NCBI RefSeq assembly: GCF_000482465.1
Contig: NZ_KI519432.1
Span: 60,621-124,620, forward strand
DNA from: Runella limosa DSM 17973
GTDB lineage: Bacteria > Bacteroidota > Bacteroidia > Cytophagales > Spirosomataceae
Reading direction: 5' to 3'
Length of the DNA: 64,000 bases
Shown: one piece after another, positions 8,668 to 16,386 of the stretch
Position numbering within the stretch: position 1 is the stretch's first letter
How the letters are laid out: every line of letters begins with the position of its first letter
Notes under the pieces: generated by a model
The model's input: the letters and a program-made list of their open reading frames with translations, nothing else
Told to the model about the DNA's origin: nothing
Databases searched by the model: none
Program-made: the position numbers and the translations under genes

Positions 8668-9303
8668 ATGAATTCTATCCTTGACTTTTTCCAATACCTC
8701 CTTAACTCCGAGGAACTTATCCGCACGGGAGGGCTAGTGCTCATAACGCTTATTATTTTTGCCGAAAATGGGCTGTTTTTTGCGTTTTTTCTGCCAGGCG
8801 ATTACCTCGTTTTTTTGGCAGGCGTATTTTGTGCGCTCAAAATCCTCGACGTTCCCATCTTTTTGTTACTGATGTGTCTGTTTTTAGCCGCCATCGTGGG
8901 TTCTTTGACGGGCTACTTAACTGGACGTTTTTTTGGGGATCGCATACAAAATCGACCCGATTCGCTGTTCTTTAAGAAACAACACATCAACACGACCCGT
9001 AAGTATTTCGATAAGTACGGAAGCCGCACGTTGGTGATTAGCCGATTTTTGCCCGTTGTGCGCACTTTTGCGCCGATTTTGGCAGGATTGGTGCGGATGA
9101 ACATTGGTGGCTTTATGTTGTTTAATGTGTTGGGAGCGGGATTGTGGATTTTTGGATTGACAGGTGGAGGATATTATTTTGGGGAAAAATTTCCTTGGAT
9201 TATAGATTACGTACATTACATCATCTTTTTCTTTTTAGGAATTACGACGTTTACGGTAGTAAAAGGGTATTTTAACGCCAAAAAAGAAATTGCTGACGAA
9301 TAA
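8668..9303 (+). CDS. DedA-family membrane protein
   Basis: 211 residues from ATG 8668; a TTG two codons upstream is less likely. It shows the DedA/SNARE-associated (VTT) layout: an N-terminal helix, then the motif around FAENGLFFAFFLPGDYLVFLAG, a cytoplasmic loop (TGYLTGRFFGDR), and the conserved SRFLPVVRTFAPILAGL segment with arginine in the re-entrant region, followed by C-terminal helices. DedA proteins are needed for membrane homeostasis, and some flip undecaprenyl phosphate or phosphatidylethanolamine. The next gene, a c-di-AMP cyclase, starts 31 bp downstream and is probably co-transcribed. Confidence 0.9.
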   Translation: MNSILDFFQYLLNSEELIRTGGLVLITLIIFAENGLFFAFFLPGDYLVFLAGVFCALKILDVPIFLLLMCLFLAAIVGSLTGYLTGRFFGDRIQNRPDSLFFKKQHINTTRKYFDKYGSRTLVISRFLPVVRTFAPILAGLVRMNIGGFMLFNVLGAGLWIFGLTGGGYYFGEKFPWIIDYVHYIIFFFLGITTFTVVKGYFNAKKEIADE

Positions 9304-9334
9304 ATTGCCAATATCAAAATAGCTAGTCGTTATT

Positions 9335-10135
9335 ATGTTCGTTTTTCACATCGGTTTTTTGAACGTTGAGTGGGTTGACGTCTTGGATATTGCCTTGGTA
9401 GCTTTCCTTTTATATCAAATTTACTACTTGGTGCGGGGAAGTTTGGCGAGTAGGGTATTTTTAGGGTATTTGTTGATTTACCTTTTTTACTTGGTCGTCA
9501 GGGCCATTGGTTTGGAATTGCTCACCAAAATCCTGGAGTATTTCATGGGTGTGGGTGCGGTGGCTTTGATTGTTATTTTCCAACAAGAGATTCGTCGTTT
9601 TTTGTTGTTTGTAGGAAAATCAACCGCTTTTGCCAATAATCGTCTCATTGGACGGTTTTTTCGTCAACCAACTTCGGCCGATAAAATCAATGAAATTAAG
9701 CCTATCATAGAGGCAGTTCGGGCACTGGCGGCTGAGTTTACGGGGGGCTTGCTAGTACTCAAGAAAAACGATGAGCTCGACAAATACATCCAAACGGGCG
9801 AAGAGGTGGACAGTGTGTTGTCAAAACGCCTTTTTCTTTCGCTTTTTAACCAATACAGCCCCATGAACGACGGGGGCGTCATCGTGGCCGATGGGCGCAT
9901 CAAAGCCGCTCGCTGTATTTTACCCGTTTCGGATAGCGATGATTTTGGAAATTTGGGTTTCCGCCACCGCGCGGCACTTGGCATGAGTGAAGTAACCGAC
10001 GCGGCGGTGATTGTCGTTTCGGAAGAAACAGGACGTATTTCGTTGGCCATAGAAGGCCAATTCCTTAGCAATATTTCGGCTTCTGAAGTCGAAGAACGCC
10101 TCAAAAAGTACTTGTTTGAGGTAGGTAGAAAATAA
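9335..10135 (+). CDS. cdaA: Diadenylate cyclase CdaA (c-di-AMP synthase)
   Basis: 266 residues. Three N-terminal membrane helices (about 12-85) precede the DAC (DisA_N) catalytic domain (about 95-255). The cyclase joins two ATP into cyclic di-AMP, a second messenger for osmotic and cell-wall control, at the membrane. The catalytic motifs are nearly canonical: the usual DGA reads DGG at about residues 179-181, and the RHR motif is present as GFRHRAALG, followed by SEETG. The Asp and the RHR residues are kept, so activity is expected. The glmM/cdaR neighbours of Firmicutes are absent; here the gene follows dedA. Confidence 0.9.
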   Translation: MFVFHIGFLNVEWVDVLDIALVAFLLYQIYYLVRGSLASRVFLGYLLIYLFYLVVRAIGLELLTKILEYFMGVGAVALIVIFQQEIRRFLLFVGKSTAFANNRLIGRFFRQPTSADKINEIKPIIEAVRALAAEFTGGLLVLKKNDELDKYIQTGEEVDSVLSKRLFLSLFNQYSPMNDGGVIVADGRIKAARCILPVSDSDDFGNLGFRHRAALGMSEVTDAAVIVVSEETGRISLAIEGQFLSNISASEVEERLKKYLFEVGRK

Positions 10136-10147
10136 GCGGTGCCGTTT

Positions 10148-10333
10148 TTAGCCTTCGTTTTTTAATAAGTACTTCCGACGGACATCGTTGAGAAGAAACT
10201 TCTTTTGGGCGGTAAAACTCTCAGGGTGAATTTGAGAGAACAGTTGCTCCCATTCCTGAAAACGCTCCGCTTCTTGTTGGCTAAAGGTTTTTATGTCAAT
10301 TTTTTTGGTGACAAGGTATTCTTCAAAAGTCAT
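10148..10333 (-). CDS. Small conserved-looking protein, unknown function
   Basis: 61 residues from ATG 10333: highly charged, predicted all helical, with aromatic spacing (FEEYLVTKKIDI, FQEWEQLFSQIHP, KKFLLNDVRRKYLL). No signal peptide or membrane segment. It ends 12 bp from the convergent cdaA stop and follows the 96-residue gene by 28 bp on the same strand, so it is probably the last gene of a four-gene unit running down from 11471. I do not recognise a family. Confidence 0.65.
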   Translation of the reverse strand: MTFEEYLVTKKIDIKTFSQQEAERFQEWEQLFSQIHPESFTAQKKFLLNDVRRKYLLKNEG

Positions 10334-10361
10334 GGAAAAAAAGTTTGAGAATGAACCACTA

Positions 10362-10652
10362 CTAGACTAAATCAAATCGGGTAAGGACGTCGTTGAAGTC
10401 GCTGTGCATTTGTTGAAAACGGGCAAATACACTTTTTAGAAAAACTTCGTCCGCGAAAACTTCTCTCAGGGCAGCTTCATCCCCCAAAAAGTCCAATTGA
10501 TTTACCTTATACATTTGTTCGTAAGGCCCAGCTTCAATCTTGACAATGTATTTTTCATTCCAAGTATAAAGCGAAATTTTGTACGAATCAGTCGTGGCGA
10601 TGTCTCCAACGTAGCGCATAATTGTGTCTTCTATTTTTTGAAATTTACTCAC
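10362..10652 (-). CDS. Small cytoplasmic protein, unknown function
   Basis: 96 residues if translation begins at the GTG at 10652. That start overlaps the upstream gene's stop (10645-10647) and suggests translational coupling; an ATG at 10619 and a TTG at 10676 are alternatives. The N-terminal half is beta-rich (DSYKISLYTWNEKYIVKIE) and the C-terminal half helical (LREVFADEVFLKSVFARFQ). No motif recognised. The position inside a compact minus-strand unit argues that it is a real gene. Confidence 0.7.
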   Translation of the reverse strand: MSKFQKIEDTIMRYVGDIATTDSYKISLYTWNEKYIVKIEAGPYEQMYKVNQLDFLGDEAALREVFADEVFLKSVFARFQQMHSDFNDVLTRFDLV

Positions 10653-11097
10653 AGGCCTCTTTACGGCGCGTATCAATGATGCTGAGGATTTTCCAGCCAG
10701 CAGGTGTTTTTATTAATTGAAACGCATTGACACCACAGTGGCTGAAGTTGCCTTTGTAATAAAACTTGTACGGAGTCCAGGCAGTAGCCAAGTCACCATC
10801 AATACGGATTTGCATTCCAGAAAGGCGTTCGTCAAGGTCGCCAGGTGTAGCTTTGCCAATGCTTTTGAGAAATCCATCAAATGAATCAGACTTAACGCTG
10901 ATGTCGCCTGATTTGGCTTTGACAATTGATTCAAGGCGGGCGTTGGCAAGTAATGTTTGGTGTACCATCGAGGAGTCACTTTTTTTCATTCCTTCAAAAA
11001 GTTGTTGGATAGGTACTTTCACGGCAGCTTCTTCGGTTTGTGAAAAGCCAATCAATGATGCAGTGAGAAAAAAGCAGAGGAGAGAAAATGGTTTCAT
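10645..11097 (-). CDS. Secreted NTF2/SnoaL-like protein
   Basis: 150 residues from ATG 11097, chosen because it opens a signal peptide (MKPFSLLCFFLTASLIGFSQ). The frame extends upstream only through a TTG that would precede a basic stretch. The mature part matches the NTF2-like (DUF4440-type) fold: an initial helix (PIQQLFEGMKKSDSSMV), a middle region, then paired strands (IDGDLATAWTPYKFYYKGNFSHCGVNAFQLI and GWKILSIIDTRR). These small alpha-beta cones bind varied ligands, and a catalytic role cannot be assigned. It is preceded by a terminator for the upstream lipoprotein gene at 11128-11155. Confidence 0.8.
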   Translation of the reverse strand: MKPFSLLCFFLTASLIGFSQTEEAAVKVPIQQLFEGMKKSDSSMVHQTLLANARLESIVKAKSGDISVKSDSFDGFLKSIGKATPGDLDERLSGMQIRIDGDLATAWTPYKFYYKGNFSHCGVNAFQLIKTPAGWKILSIIDTRRKEACE

Positions 11098-11127
11098 TGG
11101 TTTAGTAGAAGGTTGATGGAAACAAAA

Positions 11128-11155
11128 GAAGCGACGCCTGTTCAAGCGTCGCTTC
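11128..11155 (-). terminator. Rho-independent terminator (minus strand)
   Basis: A 10-bp perfect stem (GAAGCGACGC/GCGTCGCTTC) with an 8-nt loop, followed on the minus strand by TTTTGTTT. It lies just after the stop of the small lipoprotein gene that ends at 11181. Confidence 0.85.
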
Positions 11156-11180
11156 AAATTTATAACAAATCCCGCAGAAA

Positions 11181-11471
11181 TTATTTCGCTGCTACAACTG
11201 TATCAGCAGGAGCGGCTGCAGGAGCCGTAGTTTCTGGAGTTGCACCACCAAACAATTTTTCACGGATGGCGTTGGTACGTTGCTCCAACTCTGGTTTTGC
11301 CGTATATTTAATCTTGGTTTGACGAGCCGCTGAATCGGGGTGTACGCCGTAAACGTATTCATCGCCAGCGCGCAAATCCGTCTGTTCGATGGTATTGTTC
11401 TTTTGATACTTACAAGAGGCTAAAGAAACCGTCAACAACAAAGCACTTATTTTCAAAAAGTTACGTTTCAT
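11181..11471 (-). CDS. Small lipoprotein, unknown function
   Basis: 96 residues from ATG 11471; an upstream TTG adds ten residues before the signal sequence and is less likely. The signal peptide MKRNFLKISALLLTVSLASC has a lipobox. The mature part is a short charged domain (Asp-rich, then a helical KPELEQRTNAIREKLFGG) with an Ala/Pro/Thr tail, typical of a tethered lipoprotein. It is probably outer-membrane or periplasmic. No family recognised. It stands divergent from hslU with 138 bp between them. Confidence 0.75.
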   Translation of the reverse strand: MKRNFLKISALLLTVSLASCKYQKNNTIEQTDLRAGDEYVYGVHPDSAARQTKIKYTAKPELEQRTNAIREKLFGGATPETTAPAAAPADTVVAAK

Positions 11472-11609
11472 CTTCAAGATTCGTTTATCAAATTTGTACA
11501 AAAATAGAGGTCAAATTTGAAAATGCCAACGTTTCTACATTTGTTTTGCAAAAAAAATGCCCTTATTACATTCTCAAATTTATCTATTTTCACATTGTCA
11601 AATTAACGG

Positions 11610-13046
11610 ATGTCCTCACAATTAGATAAACTAACTCCCCGCGAAATAGTCGCCGAACTAGACAAATACATTATCGGACAGCACGATGCTAAGCGCAACG
11701 TAGCGATTGCACTCCGAAACCGCTGGCGTCGGATGAACAGCACACCCGAGATGCAAAAAGAAATTATTCCAAATAATATTTTGATGATTGGGGCGACGGG
11801 GGTCGGGAAAACTGAAATTGCCCGCCGCTTGGCCAAAATCGCCGATGCACCTTTTGTGAAAGTAGAAGCTTCTAAATTTACAGAAGTAGGATACGTGGGG
11901 CGCGATGTCGAAAGTATGGTGCGCGACTTGGTAGAACAAGCCGTAAATATGGTGAAAACGGCCAAAAAAGAAGAAGTAAAACAAAAGGCGCAGGACATCG
12001 TAGAGGAAATTATCTTGGATGTGCTGATTCCGCCGATGTATCCCAACAATTCCCCTACAAACAGCACCCGCCCAAGCGTAGGTTTTGAGATTACGGATGA
12101 TACCGACGCCGTTAACCCTCCTCCGCCTGTTTCGTCGATGCCTGATCACGAACTCAACGAGCGCACACGCGTACGTTTTCGCGATAAGCTACGGGCGGGT
12201 GAACTCGAAAATCGGAAAATCGAGATTGACATGCAGTCTTCGTCGGCTCCTAATATTGGCGTGATGGGTGGGCCTATCGACGATATGTCGATGATGAATT
12301 TGCAAGAAATGCTCGGTAACATGATGCCTAAGCGTAATAAAAAACGTAAAATGAGCATTGCCGATGCCCGTAAGATATTGTTGGAAGAAGAAGCGGCCAA
12401 GCTTATTGATATGGATGAAGTGAAAGAAGAAGCGCTGCTGAAGGCCGAAAATTTGGGAATTATTTTTATTGATGAGATTGACAAAATCGCCAATTCTAAC
12501 GGCAAAGGCGGAGGCCCCGACGTAAGTCGTGAGGGGGTTCAGCGCGATTTGCTGCCGATTGTCGAAGGCTCAACGGTTAATACCAAGCATGGCCCTATCA
12601 AAACCGACCATATTTTGTTTGTGGCAGCGGGGGCTTTTCACGTGTCTAAACCGTCAGATTTGATTCCAGAATTACAGGGACGTTTCCCGATTCGGGTCGA
12701 ATTGCAAAGCTTGACGGAAAATGATTTCTATCGTATTTTGAAAGAGCCGCGAAATTCTCTCACGCGTCAATATTTTGCGTTGATGGAAGCCGAAGGTGTC
12801 GAATTGACTTTCCAAGATGAAGCATTGCTAGAGTTGGCCAAATTGGCATTTACCATCAATTCTGAAGTGGAAAACATTGGCGCGCGTCGTCTTCAGACGG
12901 TGATGAGCACTTTGCTCAATGACTTCATGTTTGACATTCCTGATGTTATCGGACCCAATGCCCACGTGATTGTGACCAAAGAGTTGGTGCAGGAGCGTTT
13001 GGCTAACTTGGTTAAAAACCGCGATTTGAGTCAATATATATTGTAG
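11610..13046 (+). CDS. hslU: ATP-dependent protease ATPase subunit HslU
   Basis: 478 residues, slightly longer than the ~443-residue E. coli protein because of the variable I domain. Walker A is GATGVGKT (about residues 62-69). The pore motif is GYVGRDVE (about 91-98). The acidic Met/Lys-rich I domain occupies about 130-270. Walker B is IIFIDEIDK, with the sensor region and C-terminal domain following, and it ends in the conserved SQYIL-type tail that docks into HslV. It unfolds substrates for the HslV peptidase in the cytoplasm. hslV is not adjacent here, although the two are neighbours in many bacteria. Confidence 0.96.
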   Translation: MSSQLDKLTPREIVAELDKYIIGQHDAKRNVAIALRNRWRRMNSTPEMQKEIIPNNILMIGATGVGKTEIARRLAKIADAPFVKVEASKFTEVGYVGRDVESMVRDLVEQAVNMVKTAKKEEVKQKAQDIVEEIILDVLIPPMYPNNSPTNSTRPSVGFEITDDTDAVNPPPPVSSMPDHELNERTRVRFRDKLRAGELENRKIEIDMQSSSAPNIGVMGGPIDDMSMMNLQEMLGNMMPKRNKKRKMSIADARKILLEEEAAKLIDMDEVKEEALLKAENLGIIFIDEIDKIANSNGKGGGPDVSREGVQRDLLPIVEGSTVNTKHGPIKTDHILFVAAGAFHVSKPSDLIPELQGRFPIRVELQSLTENDFYRILKEPRNSLTRQYFALMEAEGVELTFQDEALLELAKLAFTINSEVENIGARRLQTVMSTLLNDFMFDIPDVIGPNAHVIVTKELVQERLANLVKNRDLSQYIL

Positions 13047-13049
13047 TGC

Positions 13050-13100
13050 CAAACCTCCCGAATGTTTACCTGTTTGGAGTATGAACATTCGGGAGGTTTG
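13050..13100. terminator. Bidirectional terminator-like palindrome between hslU and the LytTR regulator
   Basis: A 17-bp perfect inverted repeat (13050-13066 with 13084-13100) starting CAAACCTCCCG, with a 17-nt loop, in the 59 bp between convergent stops. Its AACCT...AGGTT ends resemble other long palindromes of this window (46883, 47387, 58896, 63598). Confidence 0.8.
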
Positions 13101-13105
13101 TTATT

Positions 13106-13882
13106 TTAACGAATAACAATTTGCCCTTCTAATTTTGCCAATAAGCCATCCCGATACTGCATCCCAATCGGAATCTGCGTATGCGAATGAAACGACAACA
13201 TGTTTCCGCTGATGCTTTTGATTTTTGGCAGGCTGGCAATGTACGATTTGTGTACCCGAACAAAGATGCTTTCTGGGAGGCTTTCTTCCATTTTTTTCAT
13301 GGTTAGGTAAGTCACAATAAAACGGTCGCGGATATAAATCTTGACGTAATCCTTCATCGCTTCCACGTACTGAATTTCATCAAATAGAACCTTTACCAAA
13401 TTGCCATCTTCTTTGACAAAAATCCCGTTGTCTTCCCCGCGAGGCGTTGGGGGCGTTTTGACTTCGGTTTCTGGTGGCGCTTCTTGTAGTTCGTGACGGC
13501 GTTTTTCGAGGATTTCTTTGGCTTCTCGCCGCTCTTTTACTTTTTGGATGGCCCTTAGAAAACGCTCAAAAGCGATAGGTTTGAGCAGATAATCAGTAAC
13601 ATCCAGTTCAAAACCATCGTGAGCATACTGGTGAAAAGCCGTTGTCATAATTACTTGTGGCCGATACGACAGCGATTTTAGAAACTCCAAACCCGAAATT
13701 TGGGGCATTTCGATGTCGCAAAAAATCAAATCAATCGAATGTTGCGATAGAAGTTCGTAAGCTTCAAAGGCGTTGCTTGCCTTGCCCGCAAGCTCTAAAA
13801 AAGGAAGCCGTTTGACAAAAGTTTCAATGATTTCCTGGGCAATGGGCTCGTCTTCAACAATAATGCAACGGAGGTTTTTCAT
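13106..13882 (-). CDS. LytTR-family response regulator
   Basis: 258 residues. An N-terminal receiver domain (1-120) has the phospho-acceptor Asp in LIFCDIEMP, a Thr in VIMTTAF and the conserved Lys in YLLKPI. A charged Pro-rich linker follows, then a LytTR DNA-binding domain (about 150-255: YVEAMKDYVKIY, MEESLPESIFVRVHKSYI). It should activate target genes when phosphorylated by the partner kinase. Its ATG overlaps the end of the upstream kinase gene by 4 bp. It is the last gene of a three-gene operon. Confidence 0.93.
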   Translation of the reverse strand: MKNLRCIIVEDEPIAQEIIETFVKRLPFLELAGKASNAFEAYELLSQHSIDLIFCDIEMPQISGLEFLKSLSYRPQVIMTTAFHQYAHDGFELDVTDYLLKPIAFERFLRAIQKVKERREAKEILEKRRHELQEAPPETEVKTPPTPRGEDNGIFVKEDGNLVKVLFDEIQYVEAMKDYVKIYIRDRFIVTYLTMKKMEESLPESIFVRVHKSYIASLPKIKSISGNMLSFHSHTQIPIGMQYRDGLLAKLEGQIVIR

Positions 13883-14931
13883 AACTCAAGTTTTAAATCA
13901 ACTTTATACATTCCTTCATTTTCGATTACCTTCAATCGATGCTTGTTGGGGTACAAGAACGCCAATCTTTTTTGCACATTTTCGATGCCCGAATGGTGGC
14001 AGTCGGAGACGTAGTACGACTCAATTTTTAACTCTAACACCGCATTTTGCGTTTTGATGTCCACCTCGCAGTTTGATTTTATACATTTAAAGGCTTTTTC
14101 TAAAAGGGGAAAAATCAGCAATGGACTAATCGTCAGGCTGTCGAGGAAATGGGTTTTGAGCCGAAAATTGACGTTTACGTGTTCCGAGAGTCGCGTTTCT
14201 TGCAAATCAACGTAATTAATCATAAAATCCAATTCCTTCTGAAGCGCTACTTTCTCGACATCCGTTTCATAAAGGGTATAGCGAATCATATTTGAAAGCT
14301 TGAGTGTCATTTGTTCGGCCTTTTTGGGGTCGGTATTGACCACATTTTTGATGTTTTCGAGCGACTCATTGATAAATTGAGGGTTAATCTGCGATTTTAG
14401 AAGCTTAATCTCCAAGTCCATTTTGTTTTTATTCAGCGCATTGTTTTTGCGTTGCTCTAAGGCCAAGTCTATCATTATCTTCAAGGAAATGGGCAACCAA
14501 CGGGATGCCTGTACCAAAAATATAATAGGGTTGAGCAAAAAATCGGACAAGCGCTGCATTAGCCCCCCGCCGTCGATATTGATCATTTTTTGGTAGTCTT
14601 GGTTGAACGTCCCAAAATCGAGGTGGTTTAGCGCAATTTGCCAGATGATTTCGTTGACGACCGTTTTGACCAAATGACCCACCACATATACTAAAAATAA
14701 ATAAATGACATACTTATAGTGTACAAACAGCCGACGCACACAGTACAATGCCAATCGATAAGTGATGTAAAAAACGATGATGTTGCCGAACGACCAAAAT
14801 AAGGCCCCCGACGTGAACATATTGGTGGTAGAGCCGACGTAAATGGTATTATTAAAAAACCAAAAAAGCCAAAACAAAAGCTCAAAAATGCCTGCTCGTT
14901 TATCATAAAGGTAATCTAAGGTGGACTTCAT
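13879..14931 (-). CDS. Degenerate LytS-type histidine kinase (pseudokinase)
   Basis: 350 residues with four N-terminal membrane segments (about 15-155), then a His_kinase-type cytoplasmic region. The H-box normally reads NPHFLFN; here it is NPQFINE, with Gln185 in place of the phospho-accepting His. The N-box, usually ENAFKHG, reads EKAFKCIKS, losing the Asn that coordinates Mg-ATP. The glycine-rich box is shortened to GIENVQKRL. The frame is intact, so this is a maintained but probably catalytically dead partner and not a decaying gene. It overlaps the intact kinase by 29 bp and the regulator by 4 bp. A heterodimer or sensory role is inferred. Confidence 0.88.
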   Translation of the reverse strand: MKSTLDYLYDKRAGIFELLFWLFWFFNNTIYVGSTTNMFTSGALFWSFGNIIVFYITYRLALYCVRRLFVHYKYVIYLFLVYVVGHLVKTVVNEIIWQIALNHLDFGTFNQDYQKMINIDGGGLMQRLSDFLLNPIIFLVQASRWLPISLKIMIDLALEQRKNNALNKNKMDLEIKLLKSQINPQFINESLENIKNVVNTDPKKAEQMTLKLSNMIRYTLYETDVEKVALQKELDFMINYVDLQETRLSEHVNVNFRLKTHFLDSLTISPLLIFPLLEKAFKCIKSNCEVDIKTQNAVLELKIESYYVSDCHHSGIENVQKRLAFLYPNKHRLKVIENEGMYKVDLKLEL

Positions 14932-16048
14932 AGCTGTTGGGGTTATCGTGGATTTGGAGCGAATGGTAGGGGTAGAGTAGCGATAAACGACGTTTGATAT
15001 TGACCAAACCTATTCCGCCTACTTTGGTTTTCGATACTTTTAAATCGGGTTTTGAATTGTAAATGTCGAAACGTAACTGGTTGTTTATTAGGGATATGCT
15101 GATGTCAATTTGGGCGTGTTTGAGGTTGTCGCTTAGGCCATGTTTGAAGGCGTTTTCGACAAAAGGTAACAAAACCCGTGGGGCAATGAAATGGTTGTTA
15201 ACCGTGTTTTCGTCCACCTTAAAACCAATATGAACGTTTTGGTCGTGCCTAATTTTTTCGAGGCTGATGTAGTTTTTAAGGTAATTGATTTCTGAAAGCA
15301 GCGGTACGTTATTGCCTTTAGAATCATCGAAAGATTCTTTTAAAAGGCTTTGTAGTTGGCTGATGGCGGCGGTGGTGGTGGGCTTTTGATTGAGAATGAG
15401 CCCATAGATATTGTTGAGCGAATTGAATAAAAAGTGAGGGTTAAGCTGACTTTGTAAAAATCGAGATTCGAGGTCGTGGTTAAGGTCATTGAGGTGTTTT
15501 TGCTTGATGATATTTTCAATAAAGTACTTGACAGATTTTACCAAAATAATGAGGCCAAAATGAGACTTGAACTCAAAAAATATCACAAACGCAAACGATA
15601 TGCTTCTAAAGTGCCCCCACAAACCGTACTGGTTGTAGATGTCGAGAAAGGCAAGAAAAGGATTGTCTTCTCTTGGTGCTGAATAGCTACCAACGGTGTT
15701 GTTACTGTAAACTTCTTGGAGAAAAGCGTGAGTAAAGTAACTAAAAACCGTAAAGTACCACAGGCCAATGGACGAAAAAAAATGCCAATAGCGTTCTGTG
15801 ACGAAATAGGTAGGAAATAAATAATAAAAAATGGCGTAGGCCGCGACTAAATTGGTGAGCCAGTACACATAAAAATAGACGCCATATTTCAAATCTTCAA
15901 CGAAAAAATCGTTGGCAAGAAATGTATAGCTCAAGTAAATGTAACACAGATGTGCCAAAACACGCAGCCAAAGCCTAGAATTATAGAAATCTAGGGCTTG
16001 TTCAACGACATCAAATAGTTGTAGATTCGGTTGGTCGAGGCGATTCAT
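14903..16048 (-). CDS. LytS-type sensor histidine kinase (intact)
   Basis: 381 residues from ATG 16048; a TTG at 16072 would add eight. Four hydrophobic segments span about residues 25-185. The His_kinase domain then carries an intact H-box (NPHFLFN, His about residue 205), N-box (ENAFKHG) and glycine box (GGIGLVNIKRRL). It autophosphorylates in response to an unknown membrane or envelope signal and passes phosphate to the LytTR regulator two genes downstream. The operon order is intact kinase, pseudokinase, regulator, all overlapping. Upstream is the 338-bp hairpin-rich intergenic region. Confidence 0.92.
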   Translation of the reverse strand: MNRLDQPNLQLFDVVEQALDFYNSRLWLRVLAHLCYIYLSYTFLANDFFVEDLKYGVYFYVYWLTNLVAAYAIFYYLFPTYFVTERYWHFFSSIGLWYFTVFSYFTHAFLQEVYSNNTVGSYSAPREDNPFLAFLDIYNQYGLWGHFRSISFAFVIFFEFKSHFGLIILVKSVKYFIENIIKQKHLNDLNHDLESRFLQSQLNPHFLFNSLNNIYGLILNQKPTTTAAISQLQSLLKESFDDSKGNNVPLLSEINYLKNYISLEKIRHDQNVHIGFKVDENTVNNHFIAPRVLLPFVENAFKHGLSDNLKHAQIDISISLINNQLRFDIYNSKPDLKVSKTKVGGIGLVNIKRRLSLLYPYHSLQIHDNPNSYEVHLRLPL

Positions 16049-16137
16049 ACGTTCGTCTAAAAATTTGGACAAATTTCGTCAAAGTGCATTAGTTTCTATC
16101 AATATGCGTCTGCTCTATGTGCTTGCGGTTGCTTTAT

Positions 16138-16250
16138 GTGCCTGCGGTTGCTCACAACCGCAGGAGTCTCAGTCGGTTGTGAGCAACCGCAGGCACGAGT
16201 CGTATTCGGGCGGTTGTGAGCAACCGCCCACACGTTGTTGCTCACAACCG
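16138..16250. repeat. TGAG-loop stem-loop cluster with a 23-bp inverted repeat
   Basis: The gene-free stretch 16049-16386 contains four short hairpins: 16141-16164 (10-bp stem, loop CTCA), 16174-16189 (6-bp, loop TGAG), 16208-16229 (9-bp, loop TGAG) and a weak one near 16237-16248 (loop CTCA). The first two also form one long perfect inverted repeat: 16138-16160 pairs with 16174-16196 over 23 bp. A degenerate extra copy lies at 16119-16135. I see no gene in the stretch; short frames there simply translate the repeats. Confidence 0.85.
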
Positions 16251-16386
16251 CAAGATGTCGTCGTAATAGGGAATGTCCCATTTGTCGAGTTTTCGTCGAG
16301 AGGAAAGCGAGGTTCGTCAAAAAACTTTGGTAACGACAGCGTATGCGTGCAGTTTTGAAGCATGATTTCTAAACAAACCAAAGCGT

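Noticed and set aside
16065..16358. Open frame that looks like a lipoprotein (MRLLYVLAVALCACGCSQPQ...)
   Set aside because: It translates the GCGGTTGCTCACAACCGC hairpin repeats; similar frames occur on the other strand, and the Cys-rich words are a by-product of the repeats.
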